This document shows, piece after piece, positions 6,453-14,350 of a stretch of DNA of 27,598 nucleotides. Position 1 is the first letter of the stretch, and every line of letters starts with the position of its first letter. Origin of the DNA: CBDUVZ01 sp965370805 (GTDB lineage: Bacteria; Hydrothermota; Tepidihabitantia; Tepidihabitantales; Tepidihabitantaceae); NCBI GenBank assembly GCA_965370805.1, contig CBDUVZ010000027.1:1-27598 (forward strand), read 5' to 3'. The translations under genes and the position numbers were made by a program. The notes under the pieces were generated by a model, which had not been told where the DNA came from, did not search any database, and saw only the letters and a program-made list of their open reading frames with translations.

Positions 6453-7244
6453 CTAGAAACAGCCCAGGTTCTCGCCGCCGGGTGCTTTGCCCACGCAGGG
6501 CGATTTCCGGGTCAGACCGTAATCGCCGTCTTTGTGGCCCACAAAGCCCGGGTCCTCGAAGATGTTATCCTCGCCTTCGGGCACATTGTCCAAGTCATTG
6601 CCGTCGTTGAACAGGCAGTTGTTCTCAATCGTCATCATGCCTTCATCCCTGTCCGACACGATACCCCGGCCGGTGAACGCGATGATGCAGTTGGTGATGA
6701 AGGTCTCCTCGTTGTCGTCGGGTACGTAGATGCCGGATACGTCGTTGTCGACAACCGTGCAGTGGTCGATTTCGGCCGACGGGTCCCCGGAGAAACTGCT
6801 GAAGTAGATGCCGCGGTCGCCATTGCCGGTAATCAGGCAATGATGGATGCGGTGATGGCCGTCTTTGACGTAGACGCCGTGGGATTCGGCATTGCGCAGG
6901 GTGAAACCGGACAGCTCGACCGCTTCGCTGTTGAGTTCCACTGCGGCGTACTCTTCCCCTGCGTCGATGATAGTCTTGTCAGGTCCGGCACCGGTCAGGA
7001 CGAAGTTGCTGAGGGGTTCGCACTCGACCGTTTCCCGGTAAGTGCCGGGCTGGACGTAGATAACGTCGCCGTCGGATGCGTACTCGACCGCCTGGCTGAT
7101 GGTCGTGTAGTCGCCGGACCCGTCCGCGGCCACGACGATATCGGCATCGGGCACGGCAAGCGTCTACTGTTTCGGGCAGCCCGCAAAGAGGACCGCGAGG
7201 ACTACCAGACCGAAGAAGACCGGACTGCGTAGGGTATGATTCAT
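6453..7244 (-). pseudogene. Right-handed beta-helix lipoprotein gene interrupted by TAG
   Basis: From ATG 7244 (GGAGGT seven nt before it) the frame reads a 26-residue lipoprotein signal: positive N-terminus, hydrophobic core, then FAGC as lipobox, then PKQ. It then hits TAG at 7166-7164. The same frame continues unbroken for another 236 codons to the TAG at 6455. That part starts about VVAADGSGDYTTISQAVE, the usual opening of pectinesterase/NosD-type beta-helix proteins, and carries repeated NxI-type beta-helix rungs (HHCLITGNGDRGIYF, DHCTVVDNDVSGIYV, TNCIIAFTGRGIV). The mature domain has no signal or ribosome site of its own; ATG 7154 is only an internal codon. One point mutation (or sequence error) explains it, so the loss is recent. 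TAG is used as a normal stop elsewhere here, which argues against recoding. It converges on the LolA-like gene. Confidence 0.75.
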
Positions 7245-7283
7245 ACTGTTACCTCCGCCGCGATTATGCCGTTCTTCGGGGGG

Positions 7284-7312
7284 TTGTCAATAAGCGACTG
7301 GATTGATACAAT
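7284..7312 (+). promoter_or_regulatory. Promoter for a leaderless mRNA (TTGTCA-17-TACAAT)
   Basis: The -35 TTGTCA (7284-7289) and -10 TACAAT (7307-7312) are separated by 17 nt. Only six bases lie between the -10 and GTG 7319, so the predicted start of transcription coincides with the start codon. Confidence 0.65.
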
Positions 7313-7318
7313 TTAGCC

Positions 7319-7867
7319 GTGCAGGCGGTACAGTTCAGCGTTGTTGTCCTCCCTAAGCTGGACAACGAGGACGCAATCCAGCAGTTGCGGGAGAAATATG
7401 ACCCGTGGTTCCATCGGATTCGACCCTATATCACGATGGTCGCGCCGTTCACGCCGGCCACGCTGGATGAGATACAGCACGTCGGCGACTACATCAGTCG
7501 AGCGCGTCGCAACCTGCACCCGGTGGCCGTGAGTCTCCACCGGTGCGAACAGAACGAAGACCGGTTTTTCTTCCTGCTGGACGACGGGAAAGAGGAGCTT
7601 CTCGAACTGCAGCGCAGTCTGCACGGAAGTGAAGGTCCGATGCTGATCCGGGAAGCCGGACCCGAGCCACGGCTGGTAATCGGCAGGGTGCCGGATCCCT
7701 CTGAGAGAGCCGAGGCGCTCGCCGCCGCGAATCGCATCGGCCGGACGGTCGGGATAGTCGACTCGGTTGTCCTGATCAGGACGGAAGCAGACGGCGAGTT
7801 GAAGATGACGGCCAGCTATCCTTTCGGCATCGGCCGGGTTGACTACTTCGACCGGTCCGGCGTCTAG
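7319..7867 (+). CDS. 2H-phosphoesterase (2'-5' RNA ligase) fold protein, histidines lost
   Basis: A 182-aa protein with the two-lobed layout of the 2'-5' RNA ligase/LigT superfamily. The first motif region reads IRPYITMVAPF (residues about 34-44) and the second EPRLVIGRV (about 116-124). In active members these are H-x-T/S within RPHIT-like and PHLTIGR-like stretches. Here the histidines are Tyr37 and Arg118, and the second Thr is Val120. The fold looks intact but the known catalytic mechanism cannot operate, so a binding role or changed chemistry is likely. The start is GTG 7319: no ribosome site exists and the promoter -10 ends six bases before it, so translation is probably leaderless. It stands alone, divergent from the broken beta-helix gene. 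Confidence 0.72.
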   Translation: MQAVQFSVVVLPKLDNEDAIQQLREKYDPWFHRIRPYITMVAPFTPATLDEIQHVGDYISRARRNLHPVAVSLHRCEQNEDRFFFLLDDGKEELLELQRSLHGSEGPMLIREAGPEPRLVIGRVPDPSERAEALAAANRIGRTVGIVDSVVLIRTEADGELKMTASYPFGIGRVDYFDRSGV

Positions 7868-8105
7868 CGAGAGCAGTCACCGACCGATACCAATCTCCGA
7901 ATTCGCACTTCGGCACGACCTTGGTCCGGTCCAGGTGCGGACCGTCCCGGACAGGTCTGTGCAAAACAGGTCAGACCCGGAAGTTTCCCTTGCGGCTAGC
8001 TGATTGAAAGCACAGCACTTGCCGGATGGCACGGCGCTTGCTCACCTAGTTGGTGATGAAAGCACCAAATCCCAGTAGAAGAACTTCGAACCAGAGGAGG
8101 ACCAG
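7868..8105. other. Intergenic region with small inverted repeats
   Basis: There is no gene in these 238 bases. I see GGTCCG/CGGACC (about 7923-7943), and near 8040-8073 a TCACC-TAGT-TGGTGA hairpin that shares its 3' arm with TTGGTG-N7-CACCAA, so the two are alternative. AGAGGAGGA just before 8106 is the ribosome site of the next gene. No clear sigma70 hexamer pair was found. Confidence 0.4.
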
Positions 8106-8990
8106 ATGAAGAAGCTACTGACGCTCGTGGCAATCCTGGCGGTTGCGGGCTCCGCGTTTGCGCTTGAGCCCGGCGGCATCGCCGGGGTTGTGGTCGACCA
8201 GTTGACCGGCAATCCGATTGAGGGCGCAATGGTAATTGCGCGCGGCGAGGCAGGCCAGATGGGCCGTGCGCGGACGAACGCCCGGGGCGCATACCTGATC
8301 GACGAACTGAGAGAAGGACGCTACCGGGTTTCCGCTTCGGCGCGGGGCTACGAGTCCGCGGTCCATCCCGGCGCGGTCGGCGTCCGTGCGGGTGAGATTA
8401 CGCGCGGCGTGAACTTCAGACTCAGGCCGAAGCAGCAGCCCGAGCCCGGAGTCATAACCGGCCAGGTCGTCGACCAGCGAACCGGCGAGCCGATCCGAGG
8501 CGCAGCGGTAGTGGCCGTCAGCCGGGGCTGTCGTCGCCGGGCCCGCACCGACGACCACGGTCGCTACGCCCTGCGGGGACTCAAGCCCGGTGTGTACCGG
8601 GTGAAGGCGAAGGCCCGTCATTATTTCAAGGAGGCCTTCCCGCGCGGAGTGCCGGTGCGAGCCGGACAGACGGTCAGCGATATCAATTTCGCGCTCAAGC
8701 CCAAGCCGCACAAGGGGATTATCTGCGGCCGGGTGGTTGACGTCAATACGCACCGACCGATAGCAGGCGCAGCGGTGATTGCCCACGGTCAGCACGGCCA
8801 CGGCCGGGCGCTGACCGACCGGCACGGATACTACCGCATCACCCGCCTCAATCCCGGCGAGTACCGGGTCAGTGCGGCGAAGCGCGGGTATCATCCGAAG
8901 ACGTTCCCGCGGCCGGTGCCGGTTCGTCCGGGCAAGGTCACCCGGAACATCGATTTCTTCCTTCACGCCATACGGACAGACGCAGAGTAG
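8106..8990 (+). CDS. Secreted protein with three CnaB/carboxypeptidase-regulatory-like domains
   Basis: A 294-aa protein. Signal peptide at residues 1-19 (MKK, hydrophobic core, AFA cleavage). Then three homologous beta-sandwich units of about 84-90 residues, near 24-107, 114-197 and 204-287. Each opens with G-x-V-V-D-x-x-T/N-x-x-P-I-x-G-A, continues with an R(T)D/N-x-x-G-x-Y turn and GxYRV, and closes with VRAG-x-x-x-x-NFxL, the pattern of carboxypeptidase regulatory-like / CnaB-type domains. The AGAGGAGGA ribosome site supports ATG 8106. There is no sorting tail or catalytic domain, so it is probably a periplasmic or surface-associated binding or spacer protein. It is unusually basic for such domains (many Arg/His in units 2-3). 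A strong hairpin follows at 9006-9037. Confidence 0.78.
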   Translation: MKKLLTLVAILAVAGSAFALEPGGIAGVVVDQLTGNPIEGAMVIARGEAGQMGRARTNARGAYLIDELREGRYRVSASARGYESAVHPGAVGVRAGEITRGVNFRLRPKQQPEPGVITGQVVDQRTGEPIRGAAVVAVSRGCRRRARTDDHGRYALRGLKPGVYRVKAKARHYFKEAFPRGVPVRAGQTVSDINFALKPKPHKGIICGRVVDVNTHRPIAGAAVIAHGQHGHGRALTDRHGYYRITRLNPGEYRVSAAKRGYHPKTFPRPVPVRPGKVTRNIDFFLHAIRTDAE

Positions 8991-9005
8991 ACAGCTCGCC
9001 TCCTT

Positions 9006-9037
9006 GCTGCCCCCCGGCTTCACGGCCGGGGGGCAGC
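9006..9037 (+). terminator. Terminator-like hairpin without U-run
   Basis: A perfect 13-bp GC-rich stem (9006-9018 with 9025-9037), six-base loop, 15 nt after the stop of the CnaB-like gene. No U-tract follows, so it is an intrinsic-terminator-like or mRNA-end-protecting hairpin. Confidence 0.55.
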
Positions 9038-9040
9038 CGC

Positions 9041-9219
9041 TAATTGCGAACGGTGAATTTCAAATGCCGAATTGAGCCATCCAATGGTACGTGCTCTTGC
9101 GTCGCAGAACGGAAATCGGCATTCGGGATTTCCCGTGTCGCTTGACGCTTCGTGCTTCATGCCTTACGCTTTACGCCTGATGCTCCCGGCGTTATGCGTA
9201 GTGCGTAGTGCGTCAAGCG
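9041..9219. repeat. Micro-repeat cluster with 10-bp inverted ends
   Basis: This stretch is built of short recurring words: AATGCCGAATT / CGGCATTCGG, TTACGC, and tandem GCGTAGT. A perfect 10-bp inverted pair, CGCTTGACGC (9139-9148) and GCGTCAAGCG (9210-9219), brackets about 60 bp. The right half encodes part of the signal peptide of the propeller protein. Related words occur at 11627-11660 and 15712-15770. Confidence 0.55.
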
Positions 9220-11894
9220 CCATTCTACTGGCAGCTTTGCTTCAGCCGGTGATGGCGGACTGGGTGACGACGACAGTGACGGCCGGGTCTGAACCAGAGG
9301 CGGTGGCGGTGAACCCGGTGACGAACATGACATACGTCGCGAATCGCACGAGCAACAACGTCACGGTGATCGACGGCATCACCAACCTGACTGAGACGGT
9401 AGCGGTTGAGACCGCGCCCTGCGCTGTGGCCGTCAATCCGATTACCAACAGGGTCTACGTTGCCAGCCTGAGCGGCAATGTCACGGTGATTGACGGTGGC
9501 GCCAATGAGACGACTGTCGTACCGGTCGGCATCTACACGATGGCGGTGGCGGTGAACCCGGTCACGAACCGGATATACGCCGTCAATGCCGGCAGTAATG
9601 ACGTGACGGTGATTGACGGCGCCACCAACGTCACCACTACCGTGCCGGCCGGGATTGACGCGAACGCGGTGGCGGTGAACCCGGTCACGAACAAAATCTA
9701 CGTCGCGAACTACGTCAGCGGCAGCGTAACGGTAATCGACGGCGCAACCAACGCGACTGTCACGGTCCCGGTCGGGGCGAATCCCCGAGGCGTGGCGGTG
9801 AACCCGGCCACCAACAAGGTCTACGTGTCGAGTAACTGGCGAGACTACGTGACCGTAATCGACGGCGCAACCAACGATACCACGCTGGTGACCGTCGGAA
9901 CCTATCCCCACCGGCTGGCGGTGAACCCGGCCACGGACAGGATATACGTGGTGAATGACGGCAGTCATGACCTCACGGTAATCGACGGCGCCACCAACGC
10001 CACCACTACCGTGCCGGTCGGTGATTTCCCGCTCGGGGTGGCGGTGAACCCGGTGACGAACCGGATATACGTCGCGAACCGCAACGGCCGTGACGTGACG
10101 GTGATTGACGGCATCACGGATTCGACGACGAGTATAGCTGTCGGGGATAGCCCCGGCGCGGTTTCGCTGAACCCGATTACCAACAAGGTCTATGTGGCGA
10201 ATGCCGGGAGCAACGACGTGACGGTTGTCGACGGCGCGACGAACGAGCGGACTGCCGTTTTCACCGGAGACGAACCCTTTGCTCAATCGGTCAATCCGGT
10301 TACGGACAGGATCTACGTGGCGAACGCCAGGAGCAACGACGTAACGGTGATTGACGGTGTGACCAACGAGACGGTTGTTGTCCGGACAGGAGGTTACCCC
10401 TGTGCCCTGGCCGTGAACGCGGTCACCGATAAGGTCTACGTGGCGAACCGGAACGGCGGCAGCGTGACGGTGATTGACGGCGTCACCCGCGAGACGAGCA
10501 CCGTACCGGTGGGTGATTTTCCCCACGCGGTGGCGGTGAACCCGGTGACCGACAGGATTTACGTCGTGAATCTCGGCAGTGCCGATGTGACGGTAATCGA
10601 CGGCGTCACGAATTCGACCCAGACGGTAGCGGTGGGCATCTGGCCGTACGCGGTGGCGGTGAACCCTGCCACCAACACGATCTACGTTGCGAATCGCTCC
10701 AGCGGCAACGTCTCGGTCATCGACGGCGCGACGAACGAGACCGTCCTTGTTCCGGCGGGCAACGAACCCTATGACATCGCGGTGAATCCGCTCACCAACA
10801 AAATCTACGTCGCCAACCAGAACAGCGCTAACGTGACAGTAATCGACGGGGTCACCCATGCGACTACCACCGTTCCGGCCGGAACCAATCCCCAGAACCT
10901 CGTGGTGAATCCTGCCACCAACCGGATTTACGTTGCGAACTTCAACAGCCGCAACGTGACGGTGATCGATGGTGCCACGAACGGCACGACCACCATCCTT
11001 GCCGGGGACAGGCCGTGTGCCCTGGCGGTCAACCCGATCATCGACAAGGTCTACGTGGCGAACCGGAGCAGCGGAGGTCTGACTGTGATTGACGGGGCCA
11101 CGAATGCAACGACTGCCGTGCAGTTGGCGGAAGGACTCGCGGCAGTGAGCGTGAATCCGGTTACCGGCAAGGTCTACGTGGCGAACCGGGAGACGGACAG
11201 CGTTACGGTAGTCACTGATGCGCGCGAGTGCGATACCGGGGTCCGGGCCGCAGTGGACCGACTCCCGGGGAACGCGACCCGTCTCGCGCGGCCCATACTC
11301 ACCGGCGAGGCCGCGAACAGTTGGACTCCCACCCCGACGAGAATGGTCGGAGCGCTGACCGGGCCGGGCTCGGCACATCAACGCTGGACCTGGGCACAGG
11401 TTACCGGCGGCGCCGGCACTGACTCGATTGACTGGGCGTGGGACTGGGGTGCCGATTCGCTGGTCATGGGGGAAAACCTGGTGTGCGTGGTTCCGCTCGA
11501 ATCGGATGCCGGACTCATGAACAATCTCGGCCTGGGGACGCCGTTTGCCGGGAACCTCGTGGTGTATCCGGCGTACAGGGTGGATCGTCTGCCCGGAATC
11601 GAGCAGGATTTCCCTCACGCCCGCCCGGCATTCGGCAATCGTCATTCGTCGTTCGTCATTGCCCCCAACCCTGCCCGTGGTCATGTCTGCCTGTCGTTTG
11701 CGCCATCCAGACGCGGCGGCAAGGTAGTGAAAGTCTGTGATGCGAGCGGCCGGGTTGTGCTGAGCGAGGTCCTGAATCCGGCCCGGGACGGCATCGCAAC
11801 GCGGGACATACGGAACCTGAGCGCCGGGGTTTACCTGGTGAGGGTGGAGACAGACCGCTTGAGCGCCACGGCAAAGCTCGTGGTGCAGCGATAG
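9159..11894 (+). CDS. Secreted 16-repeat YVTN beta-propeller protein with C-terminal sorting tail
   Basis: A 911-aa surface or secreted protein. After a signal peptide (ending around PVMA-DW) come 16 repeats of about 41 residues (nt about 9296-11230). Each is close to A-V-A-V-N-P-x-T-N-x-I-Y-V-A-N-x-x-S-x-x-V-T-V-I-D-G: YVTN/NHL-type propeller blades, enough for two propellers. A non-repeated part with Trp-rich WTWAQ...WAWDWG follows. The last ~85 residues (from APNPARG to KLVVQR) match the FlgD/Por-secretion (T9SS type A-like) tail, implying type IX-like export. Start is uncertain: the frame is open from TTG 9072 and ATG 9084, but ATG 9159 opens a normal signal peptide; none has a ribosome site. 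Micro-repeat DNA encodes the N-terminus and the linker before the tail (11627-11660). The function of such propellers is usually binding; the ligand is unknown. Confidence 0.8.
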   Translation: MPYALRLMLPALCVVRSASSAILLAALLQPVMADWVTTTVTAGSEPEAVAVNPVTNMTYVANRTSNNVTVIDGITNLTETVAVETAPCAVAVNPITNRVYVASLSGNVTVIDGGANETTVVPVGIYTMAVAVNPVTNRIYAVNAGSNDVTVIDGATNVTTTVPAGIDANAVAVNPVTNKIYVANYVSGSVTVIDGATNATVTVPVGANPRGVAVNPATNKVYVSSNWRDYVTVIDGATNDTTLVTVGTYPHRLAVNPATDRIYVVNDGSHDLTVIDGATNATTTVPVGDFPLGVAVNPVTNRIYVANRNGRDVTVIDGITDSTTSIAVGDSPGAVSLNPITNKVYVANAGSNDVTVVDGATNERTAVFTGDEPFAQSVNPVTDRIYVANARSNDVTVIDGVTNETVVVRTGGYPCALAVNAVTDKVYVANRNGGSVTVIDGVTRETSTVPVGDFPHAVAVNPVTDRIYVVNLGSADVTVIDGVTNSTQTVAVGIWPYAVAVNPATNTIYVANRSSGNVSVIDGATNETVLVPAGNEPYDIAVNPLTNKIYVANQNSANVTVIDGVTHATTTVPAGTNPQNLVVNPATNRIYVANFNSRNVTVIDGATNGTTTILAGDRPCALAVNPIIDKVYVANRSSGGLTVIDGATNATTAVQLAEGLAAVSVNPVTGKVYVANRETDSVTVVTDARECDTGVRAAVDRLPGNATRLARPILTGEAANSWTPTPTRMVGALTGPGSAHQRWTWAQVTGGAGTDSIDWAWDWGADSLVMGENLVCVVPLESDAGLMNNLGLGTPFAGNLVVYPAYRVDRLPGIEQDFPHARPAFGNRHSSFVIAPNPARGHVCLSFAPSRRGGKVVKVCDASGRVVLSEVLNPARDGIATRDIRNLSAGVYLVRVETDRLSATAKLVVQR
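9296..11230 (+). repeat. Sixteen in-frame tandem repeats of about 123 bp
   Basis: Coding repeat array of the YVTN propeller gene. The period is about 123 nt; the most conserved DNA core is GTGGCGGTGAACCCGGT followed by an ATCTACGT-type block. The repetitiveness also keeps long antisense frames open, which are not genes. Confidence 0.85.
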
Positions 11895-11987
11895 GCACTG
11901 CCCGGGTGCCGCCAAGGTGTGGAATGCGTGCCGGTGCCGTCCGTGGGTTCCGCTGTAGTGCGGGCCCGGACTGGTGAGCCGCTGCTG

Positions 11988-12896
11988 TTACGTCTTGACA
12001 GCCAGGGCCCGGGGAAGGAGTTCGAGTCTGAACCGGCGGGCACCGGCTACATCCAGGAGGTCGCCGTCAACTTGGACCGGGACCGGGTCCTGGAATTCGA
12101 GGTCAAGGGTTGACGAGCGGTGGAAACTGACTTCCTTGAGCGAGCCGTGCGTTCCCCGGATGAGACTGGGAAGGCAGGAGATGAGTTTCAGCTTCCCGAC
12201 TTCGTCAATGATGCAGATGTCGAACTGTCCGTCGTCAGGTTCGGCATCGGGCGCAATCTTCATCCCGCCGCCGTAGTACCGGCCGTTGGCCACGGCAAGG
12301 AGAAGGACATGCTGAGTCCAGTCGCGGTCATCGATTCGGATTCTCACCCGTGGGCAGGTGTAGCTGCGCACCGCCTTGAACACTGCTGTGCCGTAGAGGG
12401 CAAGTCCGCGCAGCCGCCTGAGCTTCTTGGTTTCGGCCGCCACCCTGGCGTCGAACCCGAATCCGGCAGCGTTGGCAAACGTAGTCCGGTGTTGTTCCCG
12501 GGCTGTTTCGGCCGTAAGCTGCACGACGTCAATCCATCGGACCGTTCCATCACGGGCGACGCGGCATGCTTGTTGCATACTGGTTGGTATGCCGACGGTT
12601 CGATTGAAGTCGTTGCCGGAGCCGGTGGGGATAACGGCGAGTGCGGCCCGGGCGCCGATGAGACCGGCGGATACTTCCCGCACTGTACCGTCGCCGCCGA
12701 CCGCGATGATCAGACTTGAGTCCCGGAGCCGTCGGGCGAGTTCGGTCCCGTGGCCGGGCGCTTCGGTCCGGTGTAGCTCAATGCCGGGGAACAGGCGCTT
12801 CAGTTCGTCGATAGCCGTGTCGCGCAGTCTGGCTCCGCGCTTGCGGCCGGCGACCGGGTTGACAATAGCGGCAACGTTCTCTTCCACCGACTCCAT
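11988..12896 (-). CDS. Diacylglycerol/lipid kinase family protein (YegS/DgkB type)
   Basis: A 302-aa cytosolic or membrane-peripheral kinase that transfers phosphate from ATP to a lipid such as diacylglycerol, or to a sphingoid-type lipid. It opens with VAAIVNPVAGRKRG, then has AVGGDGTVREV (around residues 64-74), the nucleotide-binding GGDGT hallmark, and IPTGSGNDFNRTVGIP. The C-terminal beta-sandwich contains NAAGFGFDA, VANGRYYGGGMKIAPDAEPDDGQFDI and VQVDGDL. Length and motif order are complete. Start: ATG 12896 is taken. A TTG at 12926 is also in frame but unlikely. GTG 12887 is possible: a TTGACT at 12917-12922 is placed as if for a leaderless start there, although the -10 is poor. It converges on the propeller gene and diverges from the histidine kinase. 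Confidence 0.87.
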   Translation of the reverse strand: MESVEENVAAIVNPVAGRKRGARLRDTAIDELKRLFPGIELHRTEAPGHGTELARRLRDSSLIIAVGGDGTVREVSAGLIGARAALAVIPTGSGNDFNRTVGIPTSMQQACRVARDGTVRWIDVVQLTAETAREQHRTTFANAAGFGFDARVAAETKKLRRLRGLALYGTAVFKAVRSYTCPRVRIRIDDRDWTQHVLLLAVANGRYYGGGMKIAPDAEPDDGQFDICIIDEVGKLKLISCLPSLIRGTHGSLKEVSFHRSSTLDLEFQDPVPVQVDGDLLDVAGARRFRLELLPRALAVKT

Positions 12897-12934
12897 ACTC
12901 CGTGACGGCAGGCCCAAGTCAAGCAAGGCGGGTT

Positions 12935-12963
12935 TTGACTAGTGGCGTGAGTTTGATTAGATT
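12935..12963 (+). promoter_or_regulatory. Promoter of the two-component operon (TTGACT-17-TAGATT)
   Basis: TTGACT (12935-12940), 17 nt, TAGATT (12958-12963). It predicts a leader of about 50 nt before the histidine kinase ATG at 13022. It lies back to back with the lipid kinase gene. Confidence 0.6.
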
Positions 12964-13021
12964 GCAGGAGTATGTGCTTCCTCGATCGGGACCGTTGCGG
13001 CAGAGTTGACGAGCCGGACTG

Positions 13022-14350
13022 ATGAGATACCGTTCCCGTCGTCTGCCGTTCACCTTCTGGGCGGTCGCGCTCGCGGTTCTCGTGATTGTCGTTTTCAACG
13101 TGCAGGGCTGGCTGGTATTCGTGCGTACGAGCCGGGTCCTCGAGAACGAACTGGGTGACCGGCTGCAGGCGGTCGGCATGACGTTGTCGGCGGCGCTGGG
13201 CGCGCGCGCGGGCGATTCGACCCTGGTCGGTTCCGAAAAACTGCTGGCCGGGGTCATGCGCGACAACGGGCTTTTTAACCTGTTTGTTGTGAACGACCGG
13301 CTTGAGTACGTAGTCAACCTGCGCAACACCGAGTTGCGCAGCAACACCGGGGCCGCCGGCGAGAGCGACCCGACTCTGGACCTGGACATCACCGAAATCC
13401 TGGCTGCGTTCTCCGGGATACCGACGCAGTCGAAGCTGTACCGGCACGGCGACATCTATCTCAAGAGTGCCTACGCACCGGTGTTCGACGAGTTCGGCAC
13501 CGCGGTCGCCGTGCTTGGCGTCGAGGCCGACGCGGCGTTCTTCGCGGTACTGACCGGGTTTCGTAATTCGCTCCTGCTGGTGAACGGGCTGAGTTTCCTG
13601 GCAATCGTCGTAATCGTGCTGGTGTCGGTTTCCCTGGTGCGATACGCTTTGCGGGTGGAACAGGCGGCGAGCCGCGCCAATACGCTGGCGCTGATGGGTC
13701 AGATGTCGGCGGCGGTGGCGCACGAGATCAAGAACCCGCTTGGCATCATCCGGGCGTCAGCCGAGCGATTGAGAAAGAAGTACGGCAAGCCCGCCGACGG
13801 GGAACCGGCAGACCCGACGTTCAGCTACATCGAGGAGGAAGTGGACCGGCTGTCGCAGGTGGTTTCCAACTACCTCGGACTCGGCAAGTACCGGCCCGGA
13901 GAAGTGGAGTCGCTCGATGTCGGCGAGATACTGCGCGGAGTAGTGTCTGATCTTGACCATCAGGCGCGCAAGGCCGGAGTGACATTCAAAGTGAAGCTGG
14001 AGGGTCTGCCCGAGGTGCAGGGAAACCGGAACGAGCTGCGCCAGGTTTTCCTCAACCTGATTCTGAACGGGATTCAAGCTCAGCCCCGGGGCGGGAAGAT
14101 CGAACTGGCCGCGTACCAGGAGAAGAAGCGGGGCAGGAAGTGGTTGGTGGTGAGAGTTCGTGATGACGGCCCCGGGATTCCGGCCGGAGACAAGGCGCGG
14201 CTGTTCGAGCCTTTCTTCACAACCCGGGAAAAGGGCAGCGGTCTGGGTCTTTTCGTGGTGAAGAGGATTGTCGAGGCGCACCGCGGTCGGGTCGGGATTG
14301 AAAGCCGGGTCGATTCGGGTACTGTTGTTGAGGTGAGACTGCCGACATGA
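13022..14350 (+). CDS. Membrane-bound sensor histidine kinase (NtrB/AtoS-like)
   Basis: A 442-aa inner-membrane sensor. Membrane segments at about residues 10-33 and 183-205 flank a periplasmic sensing domain of about 150 residues with a PAS/dCache-like look (FVVNDRLEYVVNL, SAYAPVFDEFGTAVAVLGVEAD). After a short signalling helix, the dimerisation box AAVAHEIKNPLG carries the phospho-acceptor His234. The ATPase has N-box NLILNG (Asn349), DDGPGIP (Asp382) and FTTREKGSGLGL. The HEIKNPL-type box is typical of kinases paired with NtrC-class regulators, and exactly such a regulator follows with a 4-nt ATGA overlap. There is no HAMP domain. The ribosome site is weak. The signal sensed is unknown. 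Confidence 0.9.
   Translation: MRYRSRRLPFTFWAVALAVLVIVVFNVQGWLVFVRTSRVLENELGDRLQAVGMTLSAALGARAGDSTLVGSEKLLAGVMRDNGLFNLFVVNDRLEYVVNLRNTELRSNTGAAGESDPTLDLDITEILAAFSGIPTQSKLYRHGDIYLKSAYAPVFDEFGTAVAVLGVEADAAFFAVLTGFRNSLLLVNGLSFLAIVVIVLVSVSLVRYALRVEQAASRANTLALMGQMSAAVAHEIKNPLGIIRASAERLRKKYGKPADGEPADPTFSYIEEEVDRLSQVVSNYLGLGKYRPGEVESLDVGEILRGVVSDLDHQARKAGVTFKVKLEGLPEVQGNRNELRQVFLNLILNGIQAQPRGGKIELAAYQEKKRGRKWLVVRVRDDGPGIPAGDKARLFEPFFTTREKGSGLGLFVVKRIVEAHRGRVGIESRVDSGTVVEVRLPT

Noticed and set aside
7164..7166. Recoding of TAG as a sense codon in this organism
   Set aside because: Several intact genes here (sigma factor, barrel, LolA-like) end in TAG, so it is an ordinary stop; a point mutation is simpler.
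9296..11230. Possible CRISPR or satellite array
   Set aside because: The period is a constant in-frame ~123 nt, encoding protein blades without unique spacers.
9225..11915. 896-codon open frame on the minus strand opposite the propeller gene
   Set aside because: It is kept open by the repeated high-GC codon pattern of the YVTN array; its translation is Arg/His/Val-rich with no domain, and the plus strand has clear blades.
11919..12113. Small plus-strand frame after the propeller gene
   Set aside because: It overlaps the C-terminal coding part of the lipid kinase on the minus strand, which has clear motifs.
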